From Phycisphaerales bacterium (lineage in GTDB: Bacteria; Planctomycetota; Phycisphaerae; Phycisphaerales; SM1A02): DNA of 42,839 nt. The notes under the pieces were generated by a model that worked only from the letters and a program-made list of their open reading frames with translations, made no database searches and was not told the origin of the DNA. Made by a program: the position numbers and the translations under genes. Where the stretch lies: contig JABABZ010000005.1 in the NCBI GenBank assembly GCA_014237965.1, positions 1 to 42,839 on the forward strand, written 5' to 3'. Positions 26,981 through 35,161 of the stretch are shown in pieces. How positions within the stretch are numbered: the stretch's first letter is position 1; each line of letters starts with the position of its first letter.

Positions 26981-28141
26981 ATGTCTTCCACCCACTCCAT
27001 CGCCCACGAGATTCGCAACGACTTCGGCGTGCCGTTCACCCACCGGCTGCTGTTCGATCGTGACGTGCTCGATCCGGCCAACCCGCTCGTCGATGCGGTG
27101 TTCGAACGCGAGCACGACGACGCCCCGCCAGCGGGGATGATCGTGGTGATCGATCAAGGACTCGCCGACGCTCGACCGGGAATTCAAGAGGCGATTTCAA
27201 AGCGATTTTTCGGATCCGCGCTGCCCGAACTCCGGGAGATCATCCTGATTCCGGGTGGCGAGGCGAGCAAGAACGACCCTGCGATCATCGACCGGATCCT
27301 CGAATCGATCGAACGCCATCGAATCGACCGCCGGTCATATGTCTCGATCTTCGGCGGAGGCGCCGTCCTCGACGCAGCGGGTTTCGCGGCCAGCACGGCG
27401 CATCGCGGAGTCCGCATCGTCCGCTTCGCGAGCACCGTCCTGTCGCAACTCGACGCCGCGATCGGCGTGAAGAACGGCGTGAACCGTTTCGAGAAGAAGA
27501 ACTTCATCGGGTCCTTCGATGTTCCCGTCGCCGTGATCTGTGACGAAGCGATGCTCGATTCCCTCGACCAACGGACCTGGCGAGAAGGTTTCAGCGAAGC
27601 GGTCAAGATCGCCTGCCTTCAAGACGCTTCCTTCTTCGGCTCCATCGCGGACAGCGCCGATCTCATTCGCGAAGGCGATCTGGATGCGGCCCGACCGATC
27701 ATTCGGCGCTGCGCGAAGATGCACCTCGAACACATCGCCAATGGCGGAGATCCCTTCGAACGACTCGAAGCTCGACCGCTCGACTTCGGCCACTGGTCGG
27801 CGCATCGACTCGAATCGATGAGCGGTTTCGATCTGAACCACGGCGAAGCGGTGGCCATCGGAATCTGCCTCGACTCCACCTATTCGCATCTGATCGGTCG
27901 CCTGGACAAGGCGGCATTCGAGCGGATCATCGACGTCATGACGCGACTCGGGCTGCCGATCACCCATCCGCTGCTCTCCGATGACCGACTGATCGCGGGG
28001 CTCGAGGAGTTCCGCGAGCATCTCGGTGGACGTCTGACCATCACGCTCCTCGAGGAGATCGGACGAGGCGTGGATGTGCACGAGATGGACCTCGACCGAG
28101 TCCGCGATGCGATCTCGGTCCTCGACTCGATCGCCGGCTGA
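26981..28141 (+). CDS. eboD: EboD: sugar-phosphate-cyclase/3-dehydroquinate-synthase-like protein
   Basis: A 386-residue member of the 3-dehydroquinate synthase superfamily, with the pattern of the EboD branch. Visible are GGEASKND, FGGGAVLDAAGFAASTAHRG (NAD-binding region), QLDAAIGVKNGVNRFEKKNF, a conserved WREGFSEAVKIA, and the metal His-containing segments LDFGHWSAHRLE and LNHGEAVAIGICLD. Superfamily enzymes cyclise seven-carbon sugar phosphates to cyclitols; EboD's own substrate is not established. No other shikimate-pathway gene is nearby, and the neighbours are ebo genes, which argues against a housekeeping AroB. It is the first gene after the terminator and presumably follows the cluster promoter, though no convincing promoter boxes were found. 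Confidence 0.88.
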   Translation: MSSTHSIAHEIRNDFGVPFTHRLLFDRDVLDPANPLVDAVFEREHDDAPPAGMIVVIDQGLADARPGIQEAISKRFFGSALPELREIILIPGGEASKNDPAIIDRILESIERHRIDRRSYVSIFGGGAVLDAAGFAASTAHRGVRIVRFASTVLSQLDAAIGVKNGVNRFEKKNFIGSFDVPVAVICDEAMLDSLDQRTWREGFSEAVKIACLQDASFFGSIADSADLIREGDLDAARPIIRRCAKMHLEHIANGGDPFERLEARPLDFGHWSAHRLESMSGFDLNHGEAVAIGICLDSTYSHLIGRLDKAAFERIIDVMTRLGLPITHPLLSDDRLIAGLEEFREHLGGRLTITLLEEIGRGVDVHEMDLDRVRDAISVLDSIAG

Positions 28142-28216
28142 CCACCCTTGGTGTTCCGGACTGCTTCCCTCCCATTCCCGACCGTCGATCAAGGCGAGGG
28201 CGGTAGACTCTTGGCC

Positions 28217-28555
28217 ATGCCGAGCAGCCCTCCCCCACTCCCTCTCTCCCGAGCCGCCGTCGTGGATCGGTACTTCCTCGAGCACCGAGCGAAGGTCCTC
28301 GACCTCGCGGCGTTCCTCGATCGAGTCGACCGCGCCAAAGCCGACGCGGCGGATTCCGACGGTGACTTCCGCCTCGACAGCCTCCGTGGTGCGATCGCAC
28401 TGCTGCTCGACGGCGAATCGGATCGAGCGAAGCGGGTGCTCGATCTCATGAGCGACCCGAGCACCGAGCCCATCGACGCGGCCCCGATGAAGGGCGCCAC
28501 GGGCGCGTGGGACGGGTTCAAGACCGAAGCCACACGAGACGGGGAGACCGGCTGA
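28217..28555 (+). CDS. Small helical ebo-cluster protein
   Basis: A 112-residue protein between eboD (76 bp upstream) and eboB, whose start codon shares the A of its stop (TGATG), so the two are coupled. After a Pro-rich start it reads YFLEHRAKVLDLAAFLDRVD, then LRGAIALLLDGESDRAKRVL and LMSDPSTEPIDAAPMKGATG, predicted as two or three amphipathic helices. No catalytic motif is visible and there is no signal peptide. It occupies the place where a small accessory ebo gene such as eboA might be expected, but it is much shorter than the EboA proteins I know and I see no clear resemblance. I cannot name it. Confidence 0.7.
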   Translation: MPSSPPPLPLSRAAVVDRYFLEHRAKVLDLAAFLDRVDRAKADAADSDGDFRLDSLRGAIALLLDGESDRAKRVLDLMSDPSTEPIDAAPMKGATGAWDGFKTEATRDGETG

Positions 28556-29370
28556 TGTACATCGATCCCCACGTCCACATGGTGAGTCGGACCACCGACG
28601 ACTATCAACGCATGGCCCTCGCAGGTTGTGTCGCGATCACCGAGCCCGCTTTCTGGGCCGGGTACGACCGTTCCAGCCCGAAGGGCTTTCACGACTACTT
28701 CTCGGTACTCACGGATACCGAGCCGAAACGAGCGGCGCAATACGGAATCGCTCACCACACCTGGCTCTGCATCAATCCCAAGGAAGCGGAGGATCCGGTC
28801 TTCGCCCGCGAAGTCATCGACATCATCCCGGAGTTCCTGGAGTGCGAAAGCGTGCTCGGAATCGGTGAGATCGGCCTGAACAAGAACAGTCGCAACGAAC
28901 TCGAGATCCTCGAAGCCCATCTCCAGCTGGCCGCCGATCATGACCAGATGGTTCTGGTCCACACGCCGCACCTGGAAGACAAGCGCAAGGGAACGCGTCT
29001 CATCATGGACGCCATCAAGAATCACGGCGTGCTGGATCCGAACCGGGTTCTGATCGACCACGTCGAGGAGCACACCGTCCGAGACGTGCTCGACCGCGGC
29101 TACTGGGCCGGCATGACTCTTTATCCCGACACCAAATGCACGCCGCAGCGAGCCGCCGACATCTTCGAAATGCACGGGACCGATCGACTGTGGATCAACT
29201 CCGCCGGGGACTGGGGCCCCAGCGACCCGCTCGCGGTACCGAAGTGCCGGGACGAAATGCGTCGTCGCGGCCATCTTGAAGCGACCATCCGGAAGGTCTC
29301 TTTCGACAATCCCCTCGAGTTCCTCTCCCAGACGGGCAGGTTCCGAACCGACGTTCAACCGACTCGTTGA
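28555..29370 (+). CDS. eboB: EboB: TatD-like metal-dependent hydrolase
   Basis: A 271-residue amidohydrolase-type TIM barrel beginning MYIDPHVHMVSRTTDD, with the metal-binding HxH at residues 6-8. Further likely ligands are in LGIGEIGLNKNSRNE, LVHTPHLEDKRKGT, VLIDHVEEHTV and INSAGDWGPSD, matching TatD/EboB proteins. The reaction is unknown; TatD relatives hydrolyse phosphodiester or lactone-like bonds. The start at 28555 is set by the TGATG overlap with the preceding small gene. It ends 10 bp before eboE, within one tight transcription unit. The assignment to EboB rests on the sequence together with the surrounding eboD, eboE, eboC and eboF. Confidence 0.88.
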   Translation: MYIDPHVHMVSRTTDDYQRMALAGCVAITEPAFWAGYDRSSPKGFHDYFSVLTDTEPKRAAQYGIAHHTWLCINPKEAEDPVFAREVIDIIPEFLECESVLGIGEIGLNKNSRNELEILEAHLQLAADHDQMVLVHTPHLEDKRKGTRLIMDAIKNHGVLDPNRVLIDHVEEHTVRDVLDRGYWAGMTLYPDTKCTPQRAADIFEMHGTDRLWINSAGDWGPSDPLAVPKCRDEMRRRGHLEATIRKVSFDNPLEFLSQTGRFRTDVQPTR

Positions 29371-29380
29371 ATTCACGGTC

Positions 29381-30592
29381 ATGCTGACCTACTGCACCAA
29401 TGTCCACGCGGGCCGAACACTCGCGGAAACCGAAGCGAACCTCGATCGCTTTGCGCCGCGAGTTCGTGAACTGACCGCCCTCGAGACCGAACCGGATGCT
29501 CCGATCGGACTCGGGCTCTGGCTCTCGGCATCCTCCGCCAGAGAACTCCGAGCCGATGGCGACGTTGCCGGCCTCCGCGACCGCCTCCTGGCCAAAGGCC
29601 TGCAGGTCGTCACCTTCAACGGTTTTCCCTACGGTGACTTTCATGCCGATGTCGTCAAGCACGCGGTCTACGAGCCGCACTGGGCCGACCCGAAGCGCCT
29701 CGAATACACCATCGATCTCGCGAATCTCCTGGTCGATCTTCTGCCGGACGGCACGACCGAAGCCTCCATTTCGACGCTTCCCATCGGCTGGCGGACGTCG
29801 TTCACCAACGAGGGCTGCGGCTGCTCCGTCGGCATGGCCGCCGCTCAACTCGTCGAGGCCGCGAAGGCGCTGCGGGCGATCGAGGATCGAACCGGTATCT
29901 GCATCCATCTCGACCTCGAACCCGAGCCCGGGTGCGTGCTCGACGTGAGCCGGGATGTCGTCGACCTCTTCGAGCAGGCCTTTCGTCCCAGTGACGACAT
30001 CGATCACCGCCGCTATCTCCGGGTCTGCCATGACGTGTGCCATGCGGCGGTCATGTTCGAACCGCAGACCGCGGCCTTGCGGACCTATCGAGCGCATGAA
30101 ATCGGCGTGGGAAAAATCCAGATCTCCTCCGCGATCGAGGTTGATTTCGACGCGATCGACGACGAAGAGGAGCGGGCACGAACCCTCGACGCGTATCGCG
30201 GATTCGTCGAACCCAGGTACCTCCACCAGACGATGATCCGAACCGGCGACGAGCCGCACTTCGACGCCGAGTTCTTCGAGGACCTGCCGATCGCTCTCAA
30301 GAATCGGGCCGAGCATCAAGTCCCGCACGGCCTCTGGCGTACCCACTTCCACGTGCCGATCTTCACCCAGGGCATGAACGGGTGGTCGAGCACTCAAACC
30401 GAAATCGAACGTTGCCTGGCGGCATTTCCGAAGGATCTTCCGCTTCCGCGACTCGAGGTCGAGACGTACGCGTGGGACGTCCTTCCGAACTGCCTCTATG
30501 CCGGCGACGAAGGCCTGGCTGCCGGTATCGCCGAGGAACTTCGATGGCTGCGCGGAACGATCGACTCCATTCGCGATGGAAGCTCCGCATGA
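29381..30592 (+). CDS. eboE: EboE: xylose-isomerase-like TIM-barrel protein
   Basis: A 403-residue protein of the EboE (metabolite traffic) family. It begins MLTYCTNVHAGRTLAETEAN, the typical EboE N-terminus, and continues with GLWLSASSARELRADGDVAG, QVVTFNGFPYGDFHADVVK, ISTLPIGWRTS, IHLDLEPEPGCVLD, VCHDVCHAAVMFEP, GVGKIQISSAIEVDF and HFHVPIFTQG. The His/Glu/Asp set in these strands fits a metal-dependent sugar-isomerase-type barrel. The reaction is not known; cyanobacterial homologues are required for scytonemin-precursor export. The start at 29381 follows eboB after 10 bp, and longer readings lie inside eboB. The stop overlaps the eboC start as ATGA. Confidence 0.92.
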   Translation: MLTYCTNVHAGRTLAETEANLDRFAPRVRELTALETEPDAPIGLGLWLSASSARELRADGDVAGLRDRLLAKGLQVVTFNGFPYGDFHADVVKHAVYEPHWADPKRLEYTIDLANLLVDLLPDGTTEASISTLPIGWRTSFTNEGCGCSVGMAAAQLVEAAKALRAIEDRTGICIHLDLEPEPGCVLDVSRDVVDLFEQAFRPSDDIDHRRYLRVCHDVCHAAVMFEPQTAALRTYRAHEIGVGKIQISSAIEVDFDAIDDEEERARTLDAYRGFVEPRYLHQTMIRTGDEPHFDAEFFEDLPIALKNRAEHQVPHGLWRTHFHVPIFTQGMNGWSSTQTEIERCLAAFPKDLPLPRLEVETYAWDVLPNCLYAGDEGLAAGIAEELRWLRGTIDSIRDGSSA

Positions 30593-31656
30593 GGGCCTGG
30601 CTCGAGATCCTCCGCATCTCGAATTTGCCCACGGTCTGGACGAACGTTCTCGTCGGCGTCGTGCTCTCGATCGCGGTCGCTCGACCATCGAATTCGAGTC
30701 CCGTTGCCGTGCTCATCGCGATCGTCGCCGGCTCGTGTCTCTATCTCGCCGGTATGGTCTTCAACGACGTCTTCGACGTCGAGATCGACCGACGAGAGCG
30801 ACCTGGACGGCCGATTCCCTCGGGAAGAATCGGCCGTGGTGCCGCGACCACGATCGGGGCCGTCCTGCTCGCGATCGGCGTCGGCCTGCCGTGGTTCCAC
30901 GGCGTCATCGCCGGCGGCGTGGCCACGGGCATCGGCGTGATGCTGCTCGCCTACGACGCAATCCACGCTCGTACGGCGTGGAGCGTCCTCCTGATGGGCG
31001 GGTGTCGGGCGGGCCTCTACGTCCTCGGCATGGTGTGCCTCAACGATCCCAGCGGCTCCCCCGCCGACGACGGACTGCTGCTTGCGGTGATCATCGGCGG
31101 CGTCGCCGCGATCCACGTCGCCGCGTTCAGCATGGTGGCCCGCGACGAGGTGACGGCGGCGTCGCGGTGGAAATGCCCGCGGTGCGGATATCCGATCGCC
31201 GAGGATTGCGACATCTGCACGGAGTGCGGAACCGCCTGCGACGCCGACAGCATCGTGGCGATCACCACCGAACGGCTCGGGAAGCGAAGGGGTTGGTACG
31301 GAACCGCGACCCTGATGCTTCTCGCGCCCTTCGTCTTGTTGCTCATCCTCACCGCGATGCTGGGACCGCCGCGATCCGGAGGCCTGTTCCTGCCGACACT
31401 CGTCCTCGCGCTCCTCGGCATCGGTACGTATCTCGTGAATTCGACTCGCCACCTCGCCCGCAATCCGGAGGCGGTCGGTCGATTCGTACTGAGATCCATC
31501 GCGGTGCTCACCCTCTTCGATGCCGGCGTCATGGCGTTCTTCTGGGTGGCGAGCCCGGGCGTGAACGGGCGTAACTTCGCGGGCCTCGGGGTCCTCGCCG
31601 CCATCGCGTGCTTCTTCCTCGTCCGATGGTCCCACCGGCGGATCGCGGGGACCTGA
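30589..31656 (+). CDS. eboC: EboC: UbiA-family prenyltransferase with inserted zinc ribbon
   Basis: A 355-residue integral membrane protein. The first Asp-rich motif is N59-D60-xx-D63-xxx-D67 (NDVFDVEIDRRERPGRPIPSG would continue it), which binds Mg-prenyl diphosphate. The second is weaker, Y122-D123-xx-H126 (AYDAIHART). About eight hydrophobic segments are visible. After the sixth, a hydrophilic loop contains C196-xx-C199 and C210-xx-C213 (plus C207 and C217), a zinc ribbon not normal for UbiA. UbiA enzymes move a prenyl chain onto an aromatic or other acceptor within the membrane. ATGA overlap with eboE fixes the start. A 40-bp gap separates it from a paralogue. Confidence 0.9.
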   Translation: MRAWLEILRISNLPTVWTNVLVGVVLSIAVARPSNSSPVAVLIAIVAGSCLYLAGMVFNDVFDVEIDRRERPGRPIPSGRIGRGAATTIGAVLLAIGVGLPWFHGVIAGGVATGIGVMLLAYDAIHARTAWSVLLMGGCRAGLYVLGMVCLNDPSGSPADDGLLLAVIIGGVAAIHVAAFSMVARDEVTAASRWKCPRCGYPIAEDCDICTECGTACDADSIVAITTERLGKRRGWYGTATLMLLAPFVLLLILTAMLGPPRSGGLFLPTLVLALLGIGTYLVNSTRHLARNPEAVGRFVLRSIAVLTLFDAGVMAFFWVASPGVNGRNFAGLGVLAAIACFFLVRWSHRRIAGT

Positions 31657-31695
31657 GGGAACCGGATCCGGAACCGGATCCGTATGATCGTCCGC

Positions 31696-32733
31696 ATGGG
31701 CCCACGGTTCGATCCCAGTCCGGTCGCAAGCCTTCCCGTCACCTGGGCGAACGTGCTCACCGGCGTCCTGCTCGCGTCGGGGATCCAGGGTGTCGTCGAC
31801 TGGACCGCGACGCTGCTGGTGCTGTCGGCCGCGACCCTTCTCCATCTCGGCGACGTCCGGGCACCCCGGACCGGGGCCGACGACGCGTCCTTCGTCTCCG
31901 GCCGCGGCCTTCTGCTGAGCGTCGCGGCCGCCGCGATCGCGTGGATGATCCGTCCCGAGTGCGGCGTCGTCGCGACGATCTTCGCGATCATCATGGTCTT
32001 CGACGATCTGCGAGGTCGCCGCGGCCTTGCCGGCATCCTCGCCTTCGCGACCCGGCGGACCACGATCTACGCCCTCGGCTTCGCGGCGGCGATTCCGCAG
32101 CCCGTCGACGCGCTCCTCGGTGGCGGTGGCGCCGAGTTCCTCATCGCCTGTCTTCTCCTCACGGTTGTTTACATCCACCTCGTCGGCGCCGGCTTCGTGG
32201 CATGGGGCCGTTTCGATCCGACCTCGCCGACCTGTCCCGAATGCCGGCACCAGGTGCTCGAAGACCAGTCGACCTGCCCCGAATGCGGTTCGCCGTGTGG
32301 AGTGGAGTTCCGGGCGGAACTTGTCCGAGTGACGCAGGGCCGCTATCGAGGCATGCCGCATCGAGTCGCCTACGTGCTCCTCATTCCCTTCCTCGGCTGC
32401 AGCGGCCTTTCAGGATGCCTGACCGCCACACCGCCCGCCGGTCTCGATGTCGGCCAGGCCCTGTACGCAGTCGCCGTGTCCGTGTCGACGGTCGTCGCCC
32501 TCGCAATCGTCCTTCATCGCGCCATTCGTGATCTCGCCGATGTTCCCGACCGACTCCAAAGATTCGTGATCAGGTCGATCTCGGCGCTCGCGCTCTTCGA
32601 CGCCGGACTCATTGCGCTGACCGAAGCACAACTCGGTGGCGTCGCCCTCGGGGCCGCGGGCCTGTGCATCGCGGCGATGTTCGTCACGGCTCACTGGTGG
32701 AACAAGCAGGTACCGGGTCGACCGACCATGTGA
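31696..32733 (+). CDS. EboC paralogue lacking the first Asp-rich motif
   Basis: A 345-residue membrane protein related to EboC directly upstream: both open M-x10-LP..W.NVL.GV.L, which is why I start it at 31696 rather than 31684. It has the same loop zinc ribbon, C180-xx-C183 and C194-xx-C197 (plus C201), and a similar C-terminal end (RFVIRSISALALFDAG against RFVLRSIAVLTLFDAG). The NDxxDxxxD motif is deleted: the segment reads LLHLGDVRAPRTGADDASF. The second motif survives only as FDDLRG. I infer a non-catalytic prenyltransferase-like protein, perhaps a partner or prenyl-lipid binder. It is probably a tandem duplicate that has diverged. Confidence 0.78.
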   Translation: MGPRFDPSPVASLPVTWANVLTGVLLASGIQGVVDWTATLLVLSAATLLHLGDVRAPRTGADDASFVSGRGLLLSVAAAAIAWMIRPECGVVATIFAIIMVFDDLRGRRGLAGILAFATRRTTIYALGFAAAIPQPVDALLGGGGAEFLIACLLLTVVYIHLVGAGFVAWGRFDPTSPTCPECRHQVLEDQSTCPECGSPCGVEFRAELVRVTQGRYRGMPHRVAYVLLIPFLGCSGLSGCLTATPPAGLDVGQALYAVAVSVSTVVALAIVLHRAIRDLADVPDRLQRFVIRSISALALFDAGLIALTEAQLGGVALGAAGLCIAAMFVTAHWWNKQVPGRPTM

Positions 32734-32741
32734 CGTTCTGC

Positions 32742-32773
32742 GGGGGACAGGGCGGCCAGGGGGGGCGGGAGGG
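32742..32773 (+). other. G-rich tract with G-quadruplex potential
   Basis: Five runs of at least three G occur within 32 bases on the plus strand (32742-46, 32750-52, 32759-65, 32767-69, 32771-73), enough for a G-quadruplex in the transcript or non-template strand. It sits in the 173-bp gap before eboF, the largest gap inside the cluster. The rest of the gap shows no clear promoter. Confidence 0.5.
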
Positions 32774-32906
32774 TCGCGATGACGCCGACCCGGATCGAGG
32801 TCGGCGGCGTGAACGAAACGTAGCCGGCGGATGATCGGGCCCGCCTCGGCTCGGCGAGGACTTCGTCGGTGATCGTCGAGGCGCGGGGACGAGTACGATC
32901 CACGTC

Positions 32907-34301
32907 ATGCCCCGTCGCATCGCCATCATCGACCTCGTCGGTCTCTCGCCCGCGCTGATCGGTCCGCACACCCCGGCCATCGCCTCCTTCGCCCGCGAGA
33001 AGGGCGGCGTCCGGACGATGCGACCGACCCTGCCCGCCGTCACCACCAGCGTCCAGACCTCGATGCTCACCGGCGTCGGCCCCGCCGAACACGGCATCGT
33101 CGGCAACGGCTGGATGGATCCCGCATCCGGCGAGGTGGCGCTCTGGAAGCAGTCCGACGGACTGGTTGAGGCCGAGCGCCTCTGGGACACCGCGCGACGT
33201 CGTGATCCCGACGTCACGTGCGCGAACATCTGCTGGTGGTACGCGATGCACACCAGCTGCGACACGGTGGTCACGCCGCGGCCGATCTACAAGGCGGACG
33301 GACGCAAGATCCCGGACTGCCTGACCCAGCCCGCCGATCTCCGTGATCGGCTGACGCGAGCCCTCGGCCCGTTCCCGCTCTTCCGATTCTGGGGACCGGC
33401 GACCGACATCACCAGCACCCGGTGGATCGCCGACGCGGCGATCAAGGTCGAGCGCGACACCACCCCCACCATCACCCTGGTCTACCTCCCCCACCTCGAC
33501 TACGGACTCCAAAAGCTCGGACCGGATCATCCCGAGATCCCCCAGCATCTTCGCGAACTCGACCACGAAGTCGCCCGGCTGCTCGAACACTTCACCAGCC
33601 GCGGCGTCGAACCGATCCTGGTGAGCGAATACGGCATCGTCCCGGTCACCGATGCCGTCGCACCCAACCGGATCCTTCGAGACGCCGGACTCCTCTACTG
33701 GCGGGAGGAACAAGGCCGGGAGATGGTCGATCCCGGTACGTCGGATGCCTTCGCGGTGGCGGATCACCAGGTCGCCCACGTCCGACTCGGTCGGGGCGGA
33801 CACGCCCGGCGCGACGAGATCGCCCAACTGCTCGCCTCCACGCCCGGGGTGGCCGAAGTCCTTGAGGGCGAAGCCCGCGCCACCGCCGGACTCGATCATC
33901 CACGGGCCGGTGACCTGGTCCTGGTGTCCGAACGCGATCGCTGGTTCAGCCACGACTGGTGGCACGACGACGCGAAGATGCCGGACTTCCAGCGCACCGT
34001 CGACATTCACCGCAAGCCGGGCTACGACCCCCGCGAACTCTTCGTCGATCCCGCGATCCGATTCCCGAAACTCGCGATCGGCTCGCGGCTCATCCGCCGC
34101 AAGCTCGGCTTCCGAACCCTGCTCGACGTGATCGCGACCGATCCGACGCTGGTTCGCGGCTCCCACGGTCGCATCGACCAGGGCCTCGGCTGGGACGGCG
34201 TGCTCGTGGCCGACGCCGCGGCGAACCTCGATGACGATTCGGATGGTCGAGTCCCCTGCACCGCCGTCCGCGACCTCGCCCTCGGGACGATGTTCGGATG
34301 A
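32907..34301 (+). CDS. eboF: EboF: AlkP-superfamily phosphodiesterase-like protein
   Basis: A 464-residue nucleotide-pyrophosphatase/phosphodiesterase-type protein. The first metal Asp is D9 (RIAIIDLVG); the nucleophile turn is PAVTTSVQTSMLTG (T46/T47) followed by EHGIVGNGWMDP. A D/H pair is in LVYLPHLDYGLQKLGPDH, and the usual DHG motif is replaced by EYG (LVSEYGIVPV). The C-terminal WFSHDWWHDDAKMPDF and HRKPGYDPRELF are typical of EboF-type proteins. It would hydrolyse a phosphate diester or monoester of the pathway intermediate. There is no signal peptide, so it is predicted to be cytoplasmic. ATGA overlap joins it to the next gene. The 173-bp gap upstream may hold its own promoter. Confidence 0.85.
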   Translation: MPRRIAIIDLVGLSPALIGPHTPAIASFAREKGGVRTMRPTLPAVTTSVQTSMLTGVGPAEHGIVGNGWMDPASGEVALWKQSDGLVEAERLWDTARRRDPDVTCANICWWYAMHTSCDTVVTPRPIYKADGRKIPDCLTQPADLRDRLTRALGPFPLFRFWGPATDITSTRWIADAAIKVERDTTPTITLVYLPHLDYGLQKLGPDHPEIPQHLRELDHEVARLLEHFTSRGVEPILVSEYGIVPVTDAVAPNRILRDAGLLYWREEQGREMVDPGTSDAFAVADHQVAHVRLGRGGHARRDEIAQLLASTPGVAEVLEGEARATAGLDHPRAGDLVLVSERDRWFSHDWWHDDAKMPDFQRTVDIHRKPGYDPRELFVDPAIRFPKLAIGSRLIRRKLGFRTLLDVIATDPTLVRGSHGRIDQGLGWDGVLVADAAANLDDDSDGRVPCTAVRDLALGTMFG

Positions 34302-35140
34302 GCGAGCTCGATCATCTGGCCTGCCGGTCCTGTGGTCAGATCCTCGACGCGACACCATGTCCCGAATGCGGTGCCGAAGTCGCGGTTCGAATCGACCCCG
34401 AGTCGGATACGCATCCGCTCGCTCGGTCGATTCCCACCCTCGCCGTGATCGCCTTCGCCGTGGCGGTTCTGGTGTTGGTCGAACGAAGCGCGATGTTCTT
34501 CATCGGGGCGGGCACCGTCACGACCATCGAGTTCTTCAGGATCGAGACCTGGGTCGAGCCCATCGGCCGATCGCTGGTCGACCTGGGAATGATCTCGGTC
34601 GCCGTCGCCTTGCTGCTTGATCGACGCTCGAGCGGTGGACGCCGCATCGCCCTCTTCCTGACCACCCTGCCCGCCCTGATGATCCTGGTGGTCAGTCTTG
34701 GAGACGCGATCTACCGGCTCTTCGTCGCCTGGAAGGTCTGGGGAGACGGACCGGAGCTCCCATTTGCATTCGAACTGGCCGAACTCGCCTTACGATTCGC
34801 GAGCGGTCGCGCCCTGTTCCGAGCGATCGCGATCGTACTCCTCGGCGTCGCACTTCTTCAGGCGCGACGATCCTGGCCGGGTCGTTCAGGCGGCCGGGCG
34901 ATGATGGCAGGTCTGGTCGCCCTGGCCCTGCCGCCGACCCTCCTGACGATCGCCGCGACCCCGTCCATCTGGGCGATGGTGGAGTCGTACCCCGATGCAC
35001 GGACGATTCTGAGGGTTCTCTGGCTCTCGCCGGCGCTCTTCGGTTCGGCGGCGATGCTCGCCGGCGCGATGCGATGGCGGGCCCAGCAATCGAGCCTGCT
35101 TCGAGCCGTGGGATCGAATCCATCCGATCGCGGGCGGTGA
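34298..35140 (+). CDS. Zinc-ribbon membrane protein coupled to eboF
   Basis: A 280-residue protein whose start overlaps the eboF stop (ATGA). The first 25 residues hold a zinc ribbon, C9-xx-C12 and C21-xx-C24 (CPEC). Hydrophobic segments follow at about 45-62, 90-110, 120-138, 180-197, 208-226 and 240-258, so it is a polytopic membrane protein. The lumenal or cytoplasmic loops carry no motif I recognise. The same CxxC...CPEC ribbon style occurs in both EboC copies, which suggests a shared partner or common origin of that module. Function unknown. Confidence 0.72.
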   Translation: MSELDHLACRSCGQILDATPCPECGAEVAVRIDPESDTHPLARSIPTLAVIAFAVAVLVLVERSAMFFIGAGTVTTIEFFRIETWVEPIGRSLVDLGMISVAVALLLDRRSSGGRRIALFLTTLPALMILVVSLGDAIYRLFVAWKVWGDGPELPFAFELAELALRFASGRALFRAIAIVLLGVALLQARRSWPGRSGGRAMMAGLVALALPPTLLTIAATPSIWAMVESYPDARTILRVLWLSPALFGSAAMLAGAMRWRAQQSSLLRAVGSNPSDRGR

Positions 35141-35161
35141 GGAAGCGGCTACCCTCCCTTC

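Noticed and set aside
31659-31682. GGAACCGGATCC repeated twice in tandem before the EboC paralogue
   Set aside because: A single two-copy 12-bp repeat in a short gap; not enough to claim a functional element, and it is not seen elsewhere in the window.
30496-32361. Long minus-strand open frame (621 codons) across eboC and its paralogue
   Set aside because: Composition is Asp/Glu/Arg-rich without any domain; the opposite strand has clear UbiA motifs.
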